From Nematopogon swammerdamellus (taxonomy: Eukaryota > Arthropoda > Insecta > Lepidoptera > Adelidae): a stretch of 64,000 nucleotides of DNA. Below, one piece after another: positions 46,047 through 55,800 of this stretch; within the stretch, counting starts at the first letter, position 1, and each line of letters begins with the position of its first letter. The notes below the pieces were generated by a model. The model was not told the DNA's origin and did no database searches. It worked only from the letters and a program-made list of their open reading frames with translations. The position numbers and the translations under genes were made by a program. The stretch is taken from NCBI GenBank assembly GCA_946902875.1, contig OX336353.1, forward strand, positions 21,279,151 to 21,343,150, written 5' to 3'.

Positions 46047-46301
46047 AAGAGAGCAACGTGATCGAGGAGGCGTCCTACTCGGGCATCATCGAGCCCTCCG
46101 CCGAGTGGCACACGCTGAAGCACGGCGGCTCCGCGGCGCGCGTCACCTACCGCGTGCGCGTGCAGTGCCAGCTCAACTACTACAACACCACCTGCACCAC
46201 CTTCTGCAGGCCTCGCGACGACAAGTTCGGCCACTACACCTGCGCCCGCGCCGGCGACAAGCGCTGCCTGCCGGGCTGGCAGGGCGACAACTGCGAGATA
46301 C
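46047..46301 (+). CDS. Ser: Serrate exon: DSL domain
   Basis: 255-bp exon, phase 1-1, acceptor CGTTGCAG and donor AC|GTGAGT. It encodes [32 protein letters not shown], the DSL domain with [18 protein letters not shown] and [13 protein letters not shown], and [12 protein letters not shown]. The DSL domain (about residues 28-80 of this exon) is the module that contacts Notch EGF11-12. The RDDxFGHY loop, including its exposed Phe, and the six-cysteine pattern are all present. The [14 protein letters not shown] string and the SxEWxTL lead fit Serrate/Jagged better than Delta. The next intron (46302-47086) holds a reverse SINE B. Confidence 0.95.
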
Positions 46302-46436
46302 GTGAGTACCGGCCTGTGCACCACCTTCCGTCGTCCGGCTACTGGCTGGCGCTACCTGCGGAAACGACATTTTATTTTCAACTTTTAGCAATACATACAT
46401 ACAGTGCAACTTATATGACTAAATAAGGTAAATAAG

Positions 46437-46843
46437 TGTTTTTTTTTTATGTAATCCGGTATGGGTGGCTGAGTCGGAGGCGCCACAGCACATGCTCCGA
46501 CCAGCCAATATCACCTCCGAAAAGGTAGGTGCCTACCGGATACTTCCCTGGATTGCTGGATAAACTGGACTAGAGGAGAACACAACCGAGGCTGCTATGC
46601 GGCCATCTTACATCCAGTACGGTGGCCCAACCCAGTCGGCTACAATTTAAGTCTACCACCTAGTAAAGGGCAAGGGAAGGGACCTACAGTTTTACACGGG
46701 TTCCGAACAGTGAAGCAGCAGGTATAAATATATGCACGTAATTTTTTTCGTCAGAAAAGTTATTTCGTCCCCGCTGACCGGATTCGAACCTCAGACCCTC
46801 TCATGAGAAGCCGATGCGCAAACCACTCGGTCACCCGCCACTT
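46437..46843 (-). mobile_element. SINE B, reverse, in Serrate intron
   Basis: Mirrors 27346-27748: T-run and ATGTAATCCGG at the left, CTAGTAAAGGGCAAGGGAAG core, GGATTCGAACC B-box and ACTCGGTCACCCGCCAC head at the right. It occupies about half of a 785-bp intron and leaves both splice sites intact. Confidence 0.85.
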
Positions 46844-47086
46844 GTGGAGGTTGGAGCTCTAATAAAGCATATCTAGATTCTTATTGGGATACTTGCTTTT
46901 GACTGGGAAACCGAAAACTTGAAACTGCTTTAACATCATGTTCAAATTCTTCTTCCGTCTGACGTTGACTCTGGTCGAACTGGTTTCGTATGAAGGCAAG
47001 ATGAGCGAGCGAACACTCGCGATGTAGACTGTGTGAGAGCATTAGTTAGTACCTATAATATGTTGTGACTTGATGGTGTGTTGCAG

Positions 47087-47147
47087 CGGTGTGCAAGGCG
47101 GGCTGCCACCCCGCGCACGGCAAGTGCGACCGCTCTGGCGAGTGCGA
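47087..47147 (+). CDS. Ser: Serrate exon: EGF1, first part
   Basis: 61-bp exon, acceptor GTGTTGCAG, donor CGA|GTGAGT, phase 1 in, phase 2 out. It encodes VCKAGCHPAHGKCDRSGEC, the first four cysteines of EGF1. The codon split over the next junction becomes GAC with the acceptor-side C, continuing into CRPGWRGEFC, so EGF1 is completed by the next exon. The phase-2 join fits the true exon at 51468 and equally each of the 26 repeated acceptors upstream of it. Confidence 0.92.
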
Positions 47148-47333
47148 GTGAGTATCCCACGTACCTACAGACAAATATACATTCTATGTACATACCTACA
47201 TCACCTGTCTAGTACGATACGGGGCCCTCGGCAAAGTTTCACTTGTTGCTGCCCTCCTGCCTGCCGTACTGCAATGGCCTAATTGGGGCGGCGTTCTCTT
47301 TGACTCAGTTATCGAGGTGTTTATTGTCTACAG
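47148..47333 (+). other. intron remnant with a degenerate partial repeat unit
   Basis: The intron after the EGF1 exon. From about 47268 it reads TACTGCAATGG and GGGGCGGCGTTCTCTTTGAC, a diverged, internally deleted version of the 159-bp unit that follows, ending in the first TTTATTGTCTACAG acceptor. This is the left edge of the array. Confidence 0.7.
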
Positions 47334-50300
47334 CTGTCGGCCGGGCTGGCGCGGAGAGTTCTGCGATCAGTGTCCGCCCTATCCGGGCTGGAAGCACGGC
47401 TACTGCAACGGCTCGTCTTGGTGTTGCAACTGCGACGCCGAATGGGGCGACGTTCTCTTTGAGTCAGTTATCGAGGTGTTTATTGTCAACAGCTGTCGGC
47501 CGGGCTGGCGCGGAGAGTTCTGCGACCAGTGTCCGCCGTATCCGGGCTGGAAGCACGGCTTCTGCAACGGCTCGTCTTGGTGTTGCAACTGCGACGCCGA
47601 ATGGGGCGACGTTCTCTTCGACTCAGTTATCGAGGTGTTTATTGTCAACAGCTGTCGGCCGGGCTGGCGCGGAGAGTTCTGCGACCAGTGTCCGCCGTAT
47701 CCGGGCTGGAAGCACGGCTACTGCAACGGCTCGTCTTGGTGTTGCAACTGCGACGCCGAATGGGGCGACGTTCTCTTCGACTCAGTTATCGAGGTGTTTA
47801 TTGTCTACAGCTGTCGGCCGGGCTGGCGCGGAGAGTTCTGCGACCAGTGTCCGCCGTATCCGGGCTGGAAGCACGGCTACTGCAACGGCTCGTCTTGGTG
47901 TTGCAACTGCGACGCCGAATGGGGCGACGTTCTCTTCGACTCAGTTATCGAGGTGTTTATTGTCTACAGCTGTCGGCCGGGCTGGCGCGGAGAGTTCTGC
48001 GATCAGTGTCCGCCGTATCCGGGCTGGAAGCACGGCTACTGCAACGGCTCGTCTTGGTGTTGCAACTGCGACGCCGAATGGGGCGACGTTCTCTTTGAGT
48101 CAGTTATCGAGGTGTTTATTGTCAACAGCTGTCGGCCGGGCTGGCGCGGAGAGTTCTGCGACCAGTCTCCGCCGTATCCGGGCTGGAAGCACGGCTTCTG
48201 CAACGGCTCGTCTTGGTGTTGCAACTGCGACGCCGAATGGGGCGACGTTCTCTTCGACTCAGTTATCGAGGTGTTTATTGTCAACAGCTGTCGGCCAGGC
48301 TGGCGCGGAGAGTTCTGCGACCAGTGTCCGCCGTATCCGGGCTGGAAGCACGGCTACTGCAACGGCTCGTCTTGGTGTTGCAACTGCGACGCCGAATGGG
48401 GCGACGTTCTCTTCGACTCAGTTATCGAGGTGTTTATTGTCTACAGCTGTCGGCCGGGCTGGCGCGGAGAGTTCTGCGACCAGTGTCCGCCGTATCCGGG
48501 CTGGAAGCACGGCTACTGCAACGGCTCGTCTTGGTGTTGCAACTGCGACGCCGAATGGGGCGACGTTCTCTTCGACTCAGTTATCGAGGTGTTTATTGTC
48601 TACAGCTGTCGGCCGGGCCGGCGCGGAGAGTTCTGCGACCAGTGTCCGCCGTATCCGGGCTGGAAGCACGGCTACTGCAACGGCTCGTCTTGGTGTTGCA
48701 ACTGCGACGCCGAATGGGGCGACGTTCTCTTCGACTCAGTTATCGAGGTGTTTATTGTCTACAGCTGTCGGCCGGGCTGGCGCGGAGAGTTCTGCGATCA
48801 GTGTCCGCCGTATCCGGGCTGGAAGCACGGCTACTGCAACGGCTCGTCTTGGTGTTGCAACTGCGACGCCGAATGGGGCGACGTTCTCTTTGAGTCAGTT
48901 ATCGAGGTGTTTGTTGTCAACAGCTGTCGGCCGGGCTGGCGCGGAGAGTTCTGCGACCAGTGTCCGCCGTATCCGGGCTGGAAGCACGGCTTCTGCAACG
49001 GCTCGTCTTGGTGTTGCAACTGCGACGCCGAATGGGGCGACGTTCTCTTCGACTCAGTTATCGAGGTGTTTATTGTCTACAGCTGTCGGCCGGGCTGGCG
49101 CGGAGAGTTCTGCGACCAGTGTCCGCCGTATCCGGGCTGGAAGCACGGCTACTGCAACGGCTCGTCTTGGTGTTGCAACTGCGACGCCGAATGGGGCGAC
49201 GTTCTCTTCGACTCAGTTATCGAGGTGTTTATTGTCTACAGCTGTCGGCCGGGCTGGCGCGGAGAGTTCTGCGATCAGTGTCCGCCGTATCCGGGCTGGA
49301 AGCACGGCTACTGCAACGGCTCGTCTTGGTGTTGCAACTGCGACGCCGAATGGGGCGACGTTCTCTTTGAGTCAGTTATCGAGGTGTTTATTGTCAACAG
49401 CTGTCGGCCGGGCTGGCGCGGAGAGTTCTGCGACCAGTGTCCGCCGTATCCGGGCTGGAAGCACGGCTTCTGCAACGGCTCGTCTTGGTGTTGCAACTGC
49501 GACGCCGAATGGGGCGACGTTCTCTTCGACTCAGTTATCGAGGTGTTTATTGTCAACAGCTGTCGGCCGGGCTGGCGCGGAGAGTTCTGCGACCAGTGTC
49601 CGCCGTATCCGGGCTGGAAGCACGGCTACTGCAACGGCTCGTCTTGGTGTTGCAACTGCGACGCTGAATGGGGCGACGTTCTCTTTGAGTCAGTTATCGA
49701 GGTGTTTATTGTCAACAGCTGTCGGCCGGGCTGGCGCGGAGAGTTCTGCGACCAGTGTCCGCCGTATCCGGGCTGGAAGCACGGCTTCTGCAACGGCTCG
49801 TCTTGGTGTTGCAACTGCGACGCCGAATGGGGCGACGTTCTCTTCGACTCAGTTATCGAGGTGTTTATTGTCAACAGCTGTCGGCCGGGCTGGCGCGGAG
49901 AGTTCTGCGACCAGTGTCCGCCGTATCCGGGCTGGAAGCACGGCTACTGCAACGGCTCGTCTTGGTGTTGCAACTGCGACGCCGAATGGGGCGACTTTCT
50001 CTTCGACTCAGTTATCGAGGTGTTTATTGTCAACAGCTGTCGGCCGGGCTGGCGCGGAGAGTTCTGCGACCAGTGTCCGCCGTATCCGGGCTGGAAGCAC
50101 GGCTACTGCAACGGCTCGTCTTGGTGTTGCAACTGCGACGCCGAATGGGGCGACGTTCTCTTTGAGTCAGTTATCGAGGTGTTTATTGTCAACAGCTGTC
50201 GGCCGGGCTGGCGCGGAGAGTTCTGCGACCAGTGTCCGCCGTATCCGGGCTGGAAGCACGGCTTCTGCAACGGCTCGTCTTGGTGTTGCAACTGCGACGC

Positions 50301-51467
50301 CGAATGGGGCGACGTTCTCTTCGACTCAGTTATCGAGGTGTTTATTGTCAACAGCTGTCGGCCGGGCTGGCGCGGAGAGTTCTGCGACCAGTGTCCGCCG
50401 TATCCGGGCTGGAAGCACGGCTACTGCAACGGCTCGTCTTGGTGTTGCAACTGCGACGCCGAATGGGGCGACGTTCTCTTCGACTCAGTTATCGAGGTGT
50501 TTATTGTCTACAGCTGTCGGCCGGGCTGGCGCGGAGAGTTCTGCGATCAGTGTCCGCCGTATCCGGGCTGGAAGCACGGCTACTGCAACGGCTCGTCTTG
50601 GTGTTGCAACTGCGACGCCGAATGGGGCGACGTTCTCTTTGAGTCAGTTATCGAGGTGTTTATTGTCAACAGCTGTCGGCCGGGCTGGCGCGGAGAGTTC
50701 TGCGACCAGTGTCCGCCGTATCCGGGCTGGAAGCACGGCTTCTGCAACGGCTCGTCTTGGTGTTGCAACTGCGACGCCGAATGGGGCGACGTTCTCTTCG
50801 ACTCAGTTATCGAGGTGTTTATTGTCAACAGCTGTCGGCCGGGCTGGCGCGGAGAGTTCTGCGACCAGTGTCCGCCGTATCCGGGCTGGAAGCACGGCTA
50901 CTGCAACGGCTCGTCTTGGTGTTGCAACTGCGACGCCGAATGGGGCGACGTTCTCTTTGAGTCAGTTATCGAGGTGTTTATTGTCAACAGCTGTCGGCCG
51001 GGCTGGCGCGGAGAGTTCTGCGACCAGTGTCCGCCGTATCCGGGCTGGAAGCACGGCTTCTGCAACGGCTCGTCTTGGTGTTGCAACTGCGACGCCGAAT
51101 GGGGCGACGTTCTCTTCGACTCAGTTATCGAGGTGTTTATTGTCAACAGCTGTCGGCCGGGCTGGCGCGGAGAGTTCTGCGACCAGTGTCCGCCGTATCC
51201 GGGCTGGAAGCACGGCTACTGCAACGGCTCGTCTTGGTGTTGCAACTGCGACGCCGAATGGGGCGACTTTCTCTTCGACTCAGTTATCGAGGTGTTTATT
51301 GTCAACAGCTGTCGGCCGGGCTGGCGCGGAGAGTTCTGCGACCAGTGTCCGCCGTATCCGGGCTGGAAGCACGGCTTCTGCAACGGCTCGTCTTGGTGTT
51401 GCAACTGCGACGCCGAATGGGGCGACTTTCTCTTCGACTCAGTTATCGAGGTGTTTATTGTCAACAG
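47334..51467 (+). repeat. Ser: 26 tandem copies of a 159-bp EGF2-exon unit
   Basis: Copies start at 47334 and every 159 bp (53 codons). Each holds the exon start (CRPGWRGEFCDQC), EGF2 (KHGYCNGSSW, CNCDAEWGDVLF) and about 40 bp ending TTTATTGTCAACAG or TTTATTGTCTACAG, which is an intact splice acceptor for the next copy. Phase is identical at all 27 acceptors, so inclusion of any number of copies keeps frame; all 26 would add 1378 residues. Compared with the true exon, each copy has lost two EGF2 cysteines (GCKHG to GWKHG; ILCDQ to VLFDS) and gained one (SSWDC to SSWCC), seven in place of eight. The donor equivalent is TCAG|TT, so no copy has a GT donor of its own. Likely non-coding decoys derived from the exon; a coding expansion cannot be excluded without RNA. 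Confidence 0.93.
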
Positions 51468-51601
51468 CTGTCGGCCGGGCTGGCGCGGAGAGTTCTGCGA
51501 CCAGTGTCAGCCGTACCCGGGCTGCAAGCACGGTTACTGCAACGGATCGTCCTGGGACTGTACATGCGATACGAACTGGGGCGGCATTCTTTGCGATCAA
51601 G
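51468..51601 (+). CDS. Ser: Serrate exon: EGF1 end and EGF2 (DOS region), true copy
   Basis: 134-bp exon, phase 2 in, phase 1 out, acceptor ATTGTCAACAG, donor CAAG|GTACTC. It encodes CRPGWRGEFCDQC, QPYPGCKHGYCNGSSW, DCTCDTNWGGILCDQ. All EGF2 cysteines are intact and the sequence is that expected for insect Serrate EGF2, part of the DOS-motif region that helps Jagged-type ligands engage Notch. It differs from the 26 upstream copies at about 20 positions, mostly in its second half, marking it as the ancestral functional exon. A 20-bp stretch including the donor is repeated 32 bp downstream. Confidence 0.93.
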
Positions 51602-51637
51602 GTACTCGTTGTGTGCGATTCTTTGCGATCAAGGTAC
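51586..51637 (+). repeat. short tandem duplication of an exon donor site
   Basis: ATTCTTTGCGATCAAGGTAC occurs at 51586 and again at 51618, offset 32 bp. Both contain CAAG|GTAC. Using the second donor would add 32 bases and shift the frame. Confidence 0.9.
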
Positions 51638-51856
51638 ACTCGTGTGTATGTGAATCCAGAATTATTAAGTAATCTGTATCTCCAATACATATGAGCTTGT
51701 AAAAAAACATAGATATATGTATATGACAACAAATTGTGATAGTATGTAGAGAGGGCTCAGGAATAGTTGTTAGTCACCTCTCTACGTAATATTTTAAATT
51801 TTATTTTTTTAATATTTTTAATTAATTTTTTTTAGTCTAATATATGTAATAGCGCG

Positions 51857-51942
51857 TACTGTGTGGGGTCGGTACTTAATAAGAATAGTCCCACTGCATC
51901 TCTCCCCGTGCATGTCGTAAAAGGCGACTAAGGGATAAGCGG
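51857..51942 (+). repeat. GTACCGTGTGGGG module
   Basis: GTACTGTGTGGGGTCGGTAC to GGCGACTAAGGGATAAG, followed by non-SINE sequence (CGGCCTGCAGACACCCC). In a Serrate intron. Confidence 0.65.
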
Positions 51943-52384
51943 CCTGCAGACACCCCGGTCGACTTGTGGCTTCCATGGAAGACATAGGCTGGCTGGGGTA
52001 GCTGGAGACTGCGGGGTTTTGCACGAAGGCCCCAACCAGGTGGGATTAGTTTGCAGGCCTAGAGCCAACCCCAAACCAAAACAACAAAACATGTAATAGC
52101 GCGCGCTGCTTCCCTGTCCTGTGCTGAACTTAGTGATCCACAGCAAATACTAGTGGCTCTGTTCTTTCGAGTGCGCGAAGTTTCATTTTAAAAGTAAATT
52201 TATTGCTCATATAAATTATCTTGTAGTTTAGTATGCAAAACGTTGAAACCTTTTAATTTCACTGCAGAGCACAGCGCAAGCGCGGCGTCGGCCGCGTCGG
52301 TCTGTGTGTGTGTAGCTCATAAACTGTTACCTATATAGAGCTTAGGTTTCTCTTCTACCAACTTCTACCTCTGAAGCACAGACG

Positions 52385-52680
52385 TATCGTTGGGTCATTG
52401 CGCCTGTTTTATCGGTACTACTATGGCCTTTGCTGTGACGAACTTGTTTCCCTTATCCCTCCTCCTCCTGTTCGCCTTCGCCAAACATGCCATACTCTCG
52501 CGGAACACCCCTTTGTAGTCGACAGAAAAGTTCTTCGAACTGCACGATTCTCTAAATCGTTCTTGTGCGGCACTGCAAAGGTGTGGAACGGGCTTCCAGG
52601 GAATATCTTTCCCCACTCCTACAATCCACGGATCTTCAATCGCGGGTTAATAGCCTTTCCCCAGCGACATTAGTCCACCT
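52385..52680 (+). mobile_element. LINE C-terminal tail in Serrate intron
   Basis: LFYRYYYGLCCDELVSLIP, EHPFVVDRKVLRTARFSKSF, TAKVWNGLPGNIFPHSYN. A diverged relative of 43480-43965; 5' truncated. Confidence 0.7.
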
Positions 52681-52769
52681 CCAAGCCGGACTGGCACCTC
52701 CTCGGGGGTGAAATTGGCTGCGCCTGAGGCTTCGACCTCGGACAGAGCCAACCAGTTCGGAAGCAATAA

Positions 52770-53010
52770 AAAAATTTCACAGATCTCGTGCATTACACGA
52801 CCTTCGAGGTACATTGAAAATAAGCTCAACAAAATAAAAAAAAGTATTACATTTATATATATTTTAATATTTTTCAAAAACACAAGCAGCTTAAAAATGT
52901 ATACTAAAATTTAGACCGAAAAAGAGATAAGCATGACATTATGTCTAACTAAAGTAACAATTTAATAAATATCAAATATAAAAATATAATAATATAGGTT
53001 TGGTTAGGTT
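52770..53010 (+). repeat. dispersed family, AT-rich body
   Basis: TTTCACAGATCTCGTGCATT to TATAGGTTTGGTTAGGTTAG, direct counterpart of 26538-26790 in reverse. Confidence 0.7.
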
Positions 53011-53930
53011 AGGTTAGGCTTATCATGTTTAGTTTAGGAGTTCCTATGGCTTCCTTCCGGCTCTATCATCAGGACCCCGGAAATCATATATGATTAGAGT
53101 ACTTGCGAAGACAAATCCAACGAGCCCAAACACGATGGGCTTATCATGTTTAGTTAAGGAGATCCTATGGCTTCGTTCCGACTCTATCATCAGCACCCTG
53201 GAAATCATATATGACTAGAGTACTTGCGAAGACAAATCCAACGAGCCCAAACATGGTGGATTTATCATGTGTGGTTTAGGAGTTCCTATGGCTTCCTTCC
53301 GGCTCCATCATCAGGACCCTGGAAATAACATATGACAAGAGTACTTGCAAAGACAAATCCAACGAGCGCAAACACAATGGGCTTATCATGTGTAGTTTAG
53401 GAATTCCTATGGCTTCGTTCCGGCTCCATCATCAGAACCCAACTAACAAAGTCACCCGGGGATCTGCAGACCCGCGATTAGATTTTTCACAATTTATTTC
53501 ATACATTTGGATATTTCTCCTATCTACGCTGTTGCACTTCCAAAAGTCGATTTCACACTCTCAGCGAAAATGCGAAAAATTTGAGGGACCACCACAGCAC
53601 GAACTATCATCGATAGACGAATGTTTCTTTTAAATGTAGCCCAAACTCCAAGTTTTTTTAATTTTTCGATATGACATTTAGTTTATGAGATATATAAGAG
53701 ATTTACCTCGAAAAAAAATTTAGAATTTTTCACCTTTTTGCATAAAAGATTTGTTTTTTTTTTTACTTTTTCGAAAAAATAATTCCATATAGCCCTAACC
53801 GATACGCGTCTTTTGAGCCTTCAACCGCTCGCGTAGCTCCAGAACTCGCGACACCAGGACGGTTTCACACTCTCAGCGAAAATGGGTGGCTATATACTGA
53901 AGCGATCGAAAAAACATTTTCAATGTTAAA
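53011..53930 (-). repeat. dispersed family, reverse, four 121-bp monomers
   Basis: TATGGCTTCCTTCCGGCTC (or its variants) occurs at about 53047, 53168, 53289 and 53410, a spacing of 121 bp. 53440-53930 is the inner region also found at 25480-25740 and ends near AACATTTTCAATGTTAAAA. Inside a Serrate intron. Confidence 0.8.
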
Positions 53931-54289
53931 AAGTACAGCTACTCATATATCGGCAGCGAACAGCAGTCGCGCATGCCAGATATTCTGTTCTAAACTCTAT
54001 CAGTAACTAAACTGCTGAGATGGATATTTCGTGAGTTTCTCACATATACTTACTTATTAATACTACAAATGGATTCAATTATTCCGCGTTCTTGAGGAGA
54101 ATAGCGTTCCATGGCTTATTGACGTGTATTCTGCATCTGTTTACTTCACAAATGTCAAAACAAAATTTACATTTGCCGCCATTTTGAAAAGTTATAGCGT
54201 CGTCCAATAGGGTGATATTACTTTTGGCCCACCTTGTATTTGTATATAGTGAAGTGAAGGTGAGGGTGAGCTGTGTGAGGTGTGGACAG

Positions 54290-54529
54290 ATCTGAACTAC
54301 TGCGGCACCCACGAGCCCTGCCAGCACGGCGGCACGTGCGAGAACACCGCGCCCGACCAGTACCTGTGCACCTGCGCCGACGGCTTCTCCGGCGTCAACT
54401 GCGAGGTGGTGGACAACCCCTGCGCGCCCCTGCCCTGCCGCCACGCCGGCAGCTGCAGCGAGAGCGCCGAGCCGCCCGGCTTCCTGTGCGCCTGCGCGCC
54501 CGGCTGGACCGGCCCACTCTGCGACCAAG
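54290..54529 (+). CDS. Ser: Serrate exon: EGF3 and EGF4
   Basis: 240-bp exon, phase 1-1, acceptor GTGTGGACAG, donor CAAG|GTCAGT. It encodes [34 protein letters not shown] (EGF3) and [35 protein letters not shown] (EGF4). The [19 protein letters not shown] stretch is a Serrate/Jagged hallmark. EGF4 lacks the long insertion known in Drosophila Serrate. The acceptor has an unusually poor pyrimidine tract (GTGAGGTGTGGACAG). The second half of the exon plus its donor is duplicated twice more immediately downstream. Confidence 0.93.
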
Positions 54530-54560
54530 GTCAGTCCCACTCTGTACCCCGACTGTGTGC

Positions 54561-54857
54561 AACTGCGAGGTGGTGGACAACCCCTGCGCGCCCCTGCCCT
54601 GCCGCCACGCCGGCAGCTGCAGCGAGAGCGCCGAGCCGCCAGGATTCCTGTGCGCCTGCGCGCCCGGCTGGACCGGCCCACTCTGCGACCAAGGTCAGTC
54701 CCACTCTGTACCCCACCTGTGTGCAACTGCGAGGTGGTGGACAACCCCTGCGCGCCCCTGCCCTGCCGCCACGCCGGCAGCTGCAGCGAGAGCGCCGAGC
54801 CGCCCGGCTTCCTGTGCGCCTGCGCGCCCGGCTGGACCGGCCCACTCTGCGACCAAG
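54561..54857 (+). repeat. two extra tandem copies of the EGF4 half-exon
   Basis: Exon segment 54397-54529 plus 31 bp of intron is repeated at 54561 and 54725 (period 164 bp). Copies are nearly identical. Donors read GTCAGT (54694) and GTCACT (54858). 164 is not a multiple of three and the 31-bp spacer is too short for an intron, so read-through shifts the frame. They look like non-coding decoy donors. Confidence 0.92.
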
Positions 54858-55129
54858 GTCACTCCCACTCTGTACCGCTGTACCCCGCGTCCGAGCGGAC
54901 ACATATTAGTGCGCTAACGAAACAACCATAATATTTGAACTCGCTAAGGAAAACACCAAGTTGAGTCGCTAACGATCGATTGGTGGAGAGTAGAACAAAC
55001 ACTAGCCGGCGGCGGCGCGGCGGTGGCGGCGGCGAGGTGCTGCGCGCGGTCGCGAGGCTCGATCGAGCTCAACAGCTGAGCAAACTCCAAATTGTAGAAT
55101 AATCTTGTTTGCTGAACCGTTTGTAGACA

Positions 55130-55230
55130 AATATGAAACGCGCTCGCGCCGCACCGCGCCGCCCCGCGCCGCCCCGCTCCGCCCCGCGCCGCCCCGCGCC
55201 GCCCCGCGCTGCCCCGCGCCGCCCGCGCCG
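55130..55230. repeat. GCCCCGC-rich low-complexity tract
   Basis: Repeats of CGCCGCCCCGC and GCGCCGCCCC. Intronic. Confidence 0.8.
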
Positions 55231-55559
55231 CGTGGGAACTAGGAGCCCTGCGCCGCGTCCAGACAGCTGCACGCTTCACTATTCCTCGTCCTCATTCCTT
55301 TACGGTTTTTTTATTTGACTAGAGAAATTACCTTAGGCAATAAGTTCGCCCTTGCACTTACCACACATTAAGTTGCCTACTTAGAGTGTAATGCTATTAT
55401 TTTCCGTGTCTACTGTAGATTACTTTCTGGATCGTTCGTATGTAACTATGTCACGTAGACTCTCGGCCAGAGAACTAAATACTAGAAGTCGCAAAGTGCG
55501 ATGAAACATAACATGTCGCCTATGCGTTAACAAATTTCGTTCGGATTCCACGTACAACT

Positions 55560-55800
55560 GTATCTTATTTCCTTTCTTACTTTACTAGGTGGTATGGTTT
55601 AACTCGCACTAAATGAAAGGTCGGTCGAAACGGCTATGTTAGGAATACTATTTTAAGTTAGTGTTTTCCGTCCAGTTCAGTGTAGCCGACACGACCAAAG
55701 GGATGCACTGATACATCGCCTACTTCACCAATGTGCTATGGGCTATCATCATGGATGTTGTAGGTTCCAGTTCCAGTGTCAGTTTCTATAAAAACATTAA
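55560..55800 (+). mobile_element. old, diverged SINE A copy
   Basis: TTACTTTACTAGGTGGTATG, GGTCGGTCGAAACGGCTATG, GTCCAGTTCAGTGTAGCCG and a degraded 3' end. 5' part missing. Serrate intron. Confidence 0.65.

Noticed and set aside
47334..51467. Dscam-like mutually exclusive exon cluster
   Set aside because: The units lack GT donors at the exon end and no intronic spacer separates them, so they cannot be individual cassette exons.
47334..51467. CRISPR-like array
   Set aside because: Units are contiguous with no unique spacers, and the DNA is eukaryotic exon sequence.
47243..51694. 1483-codon plus-strand open frame (repeated SQLSRCLLSTAVGRAGAESS type)
   Set aside because: It is the neighbouring frame of the 159-bp EGF2 array. 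The period is a multiple of three, so any stop-free frame of one unit stays open over all units. It has no cysteine pattern or splice phase that fits Serrate.
54079..54909. Long arginine/alanine-rich frames on both strands around the EGF4 copies
   Set aside because: Shadows of GC-rich EGF exons in other frames.
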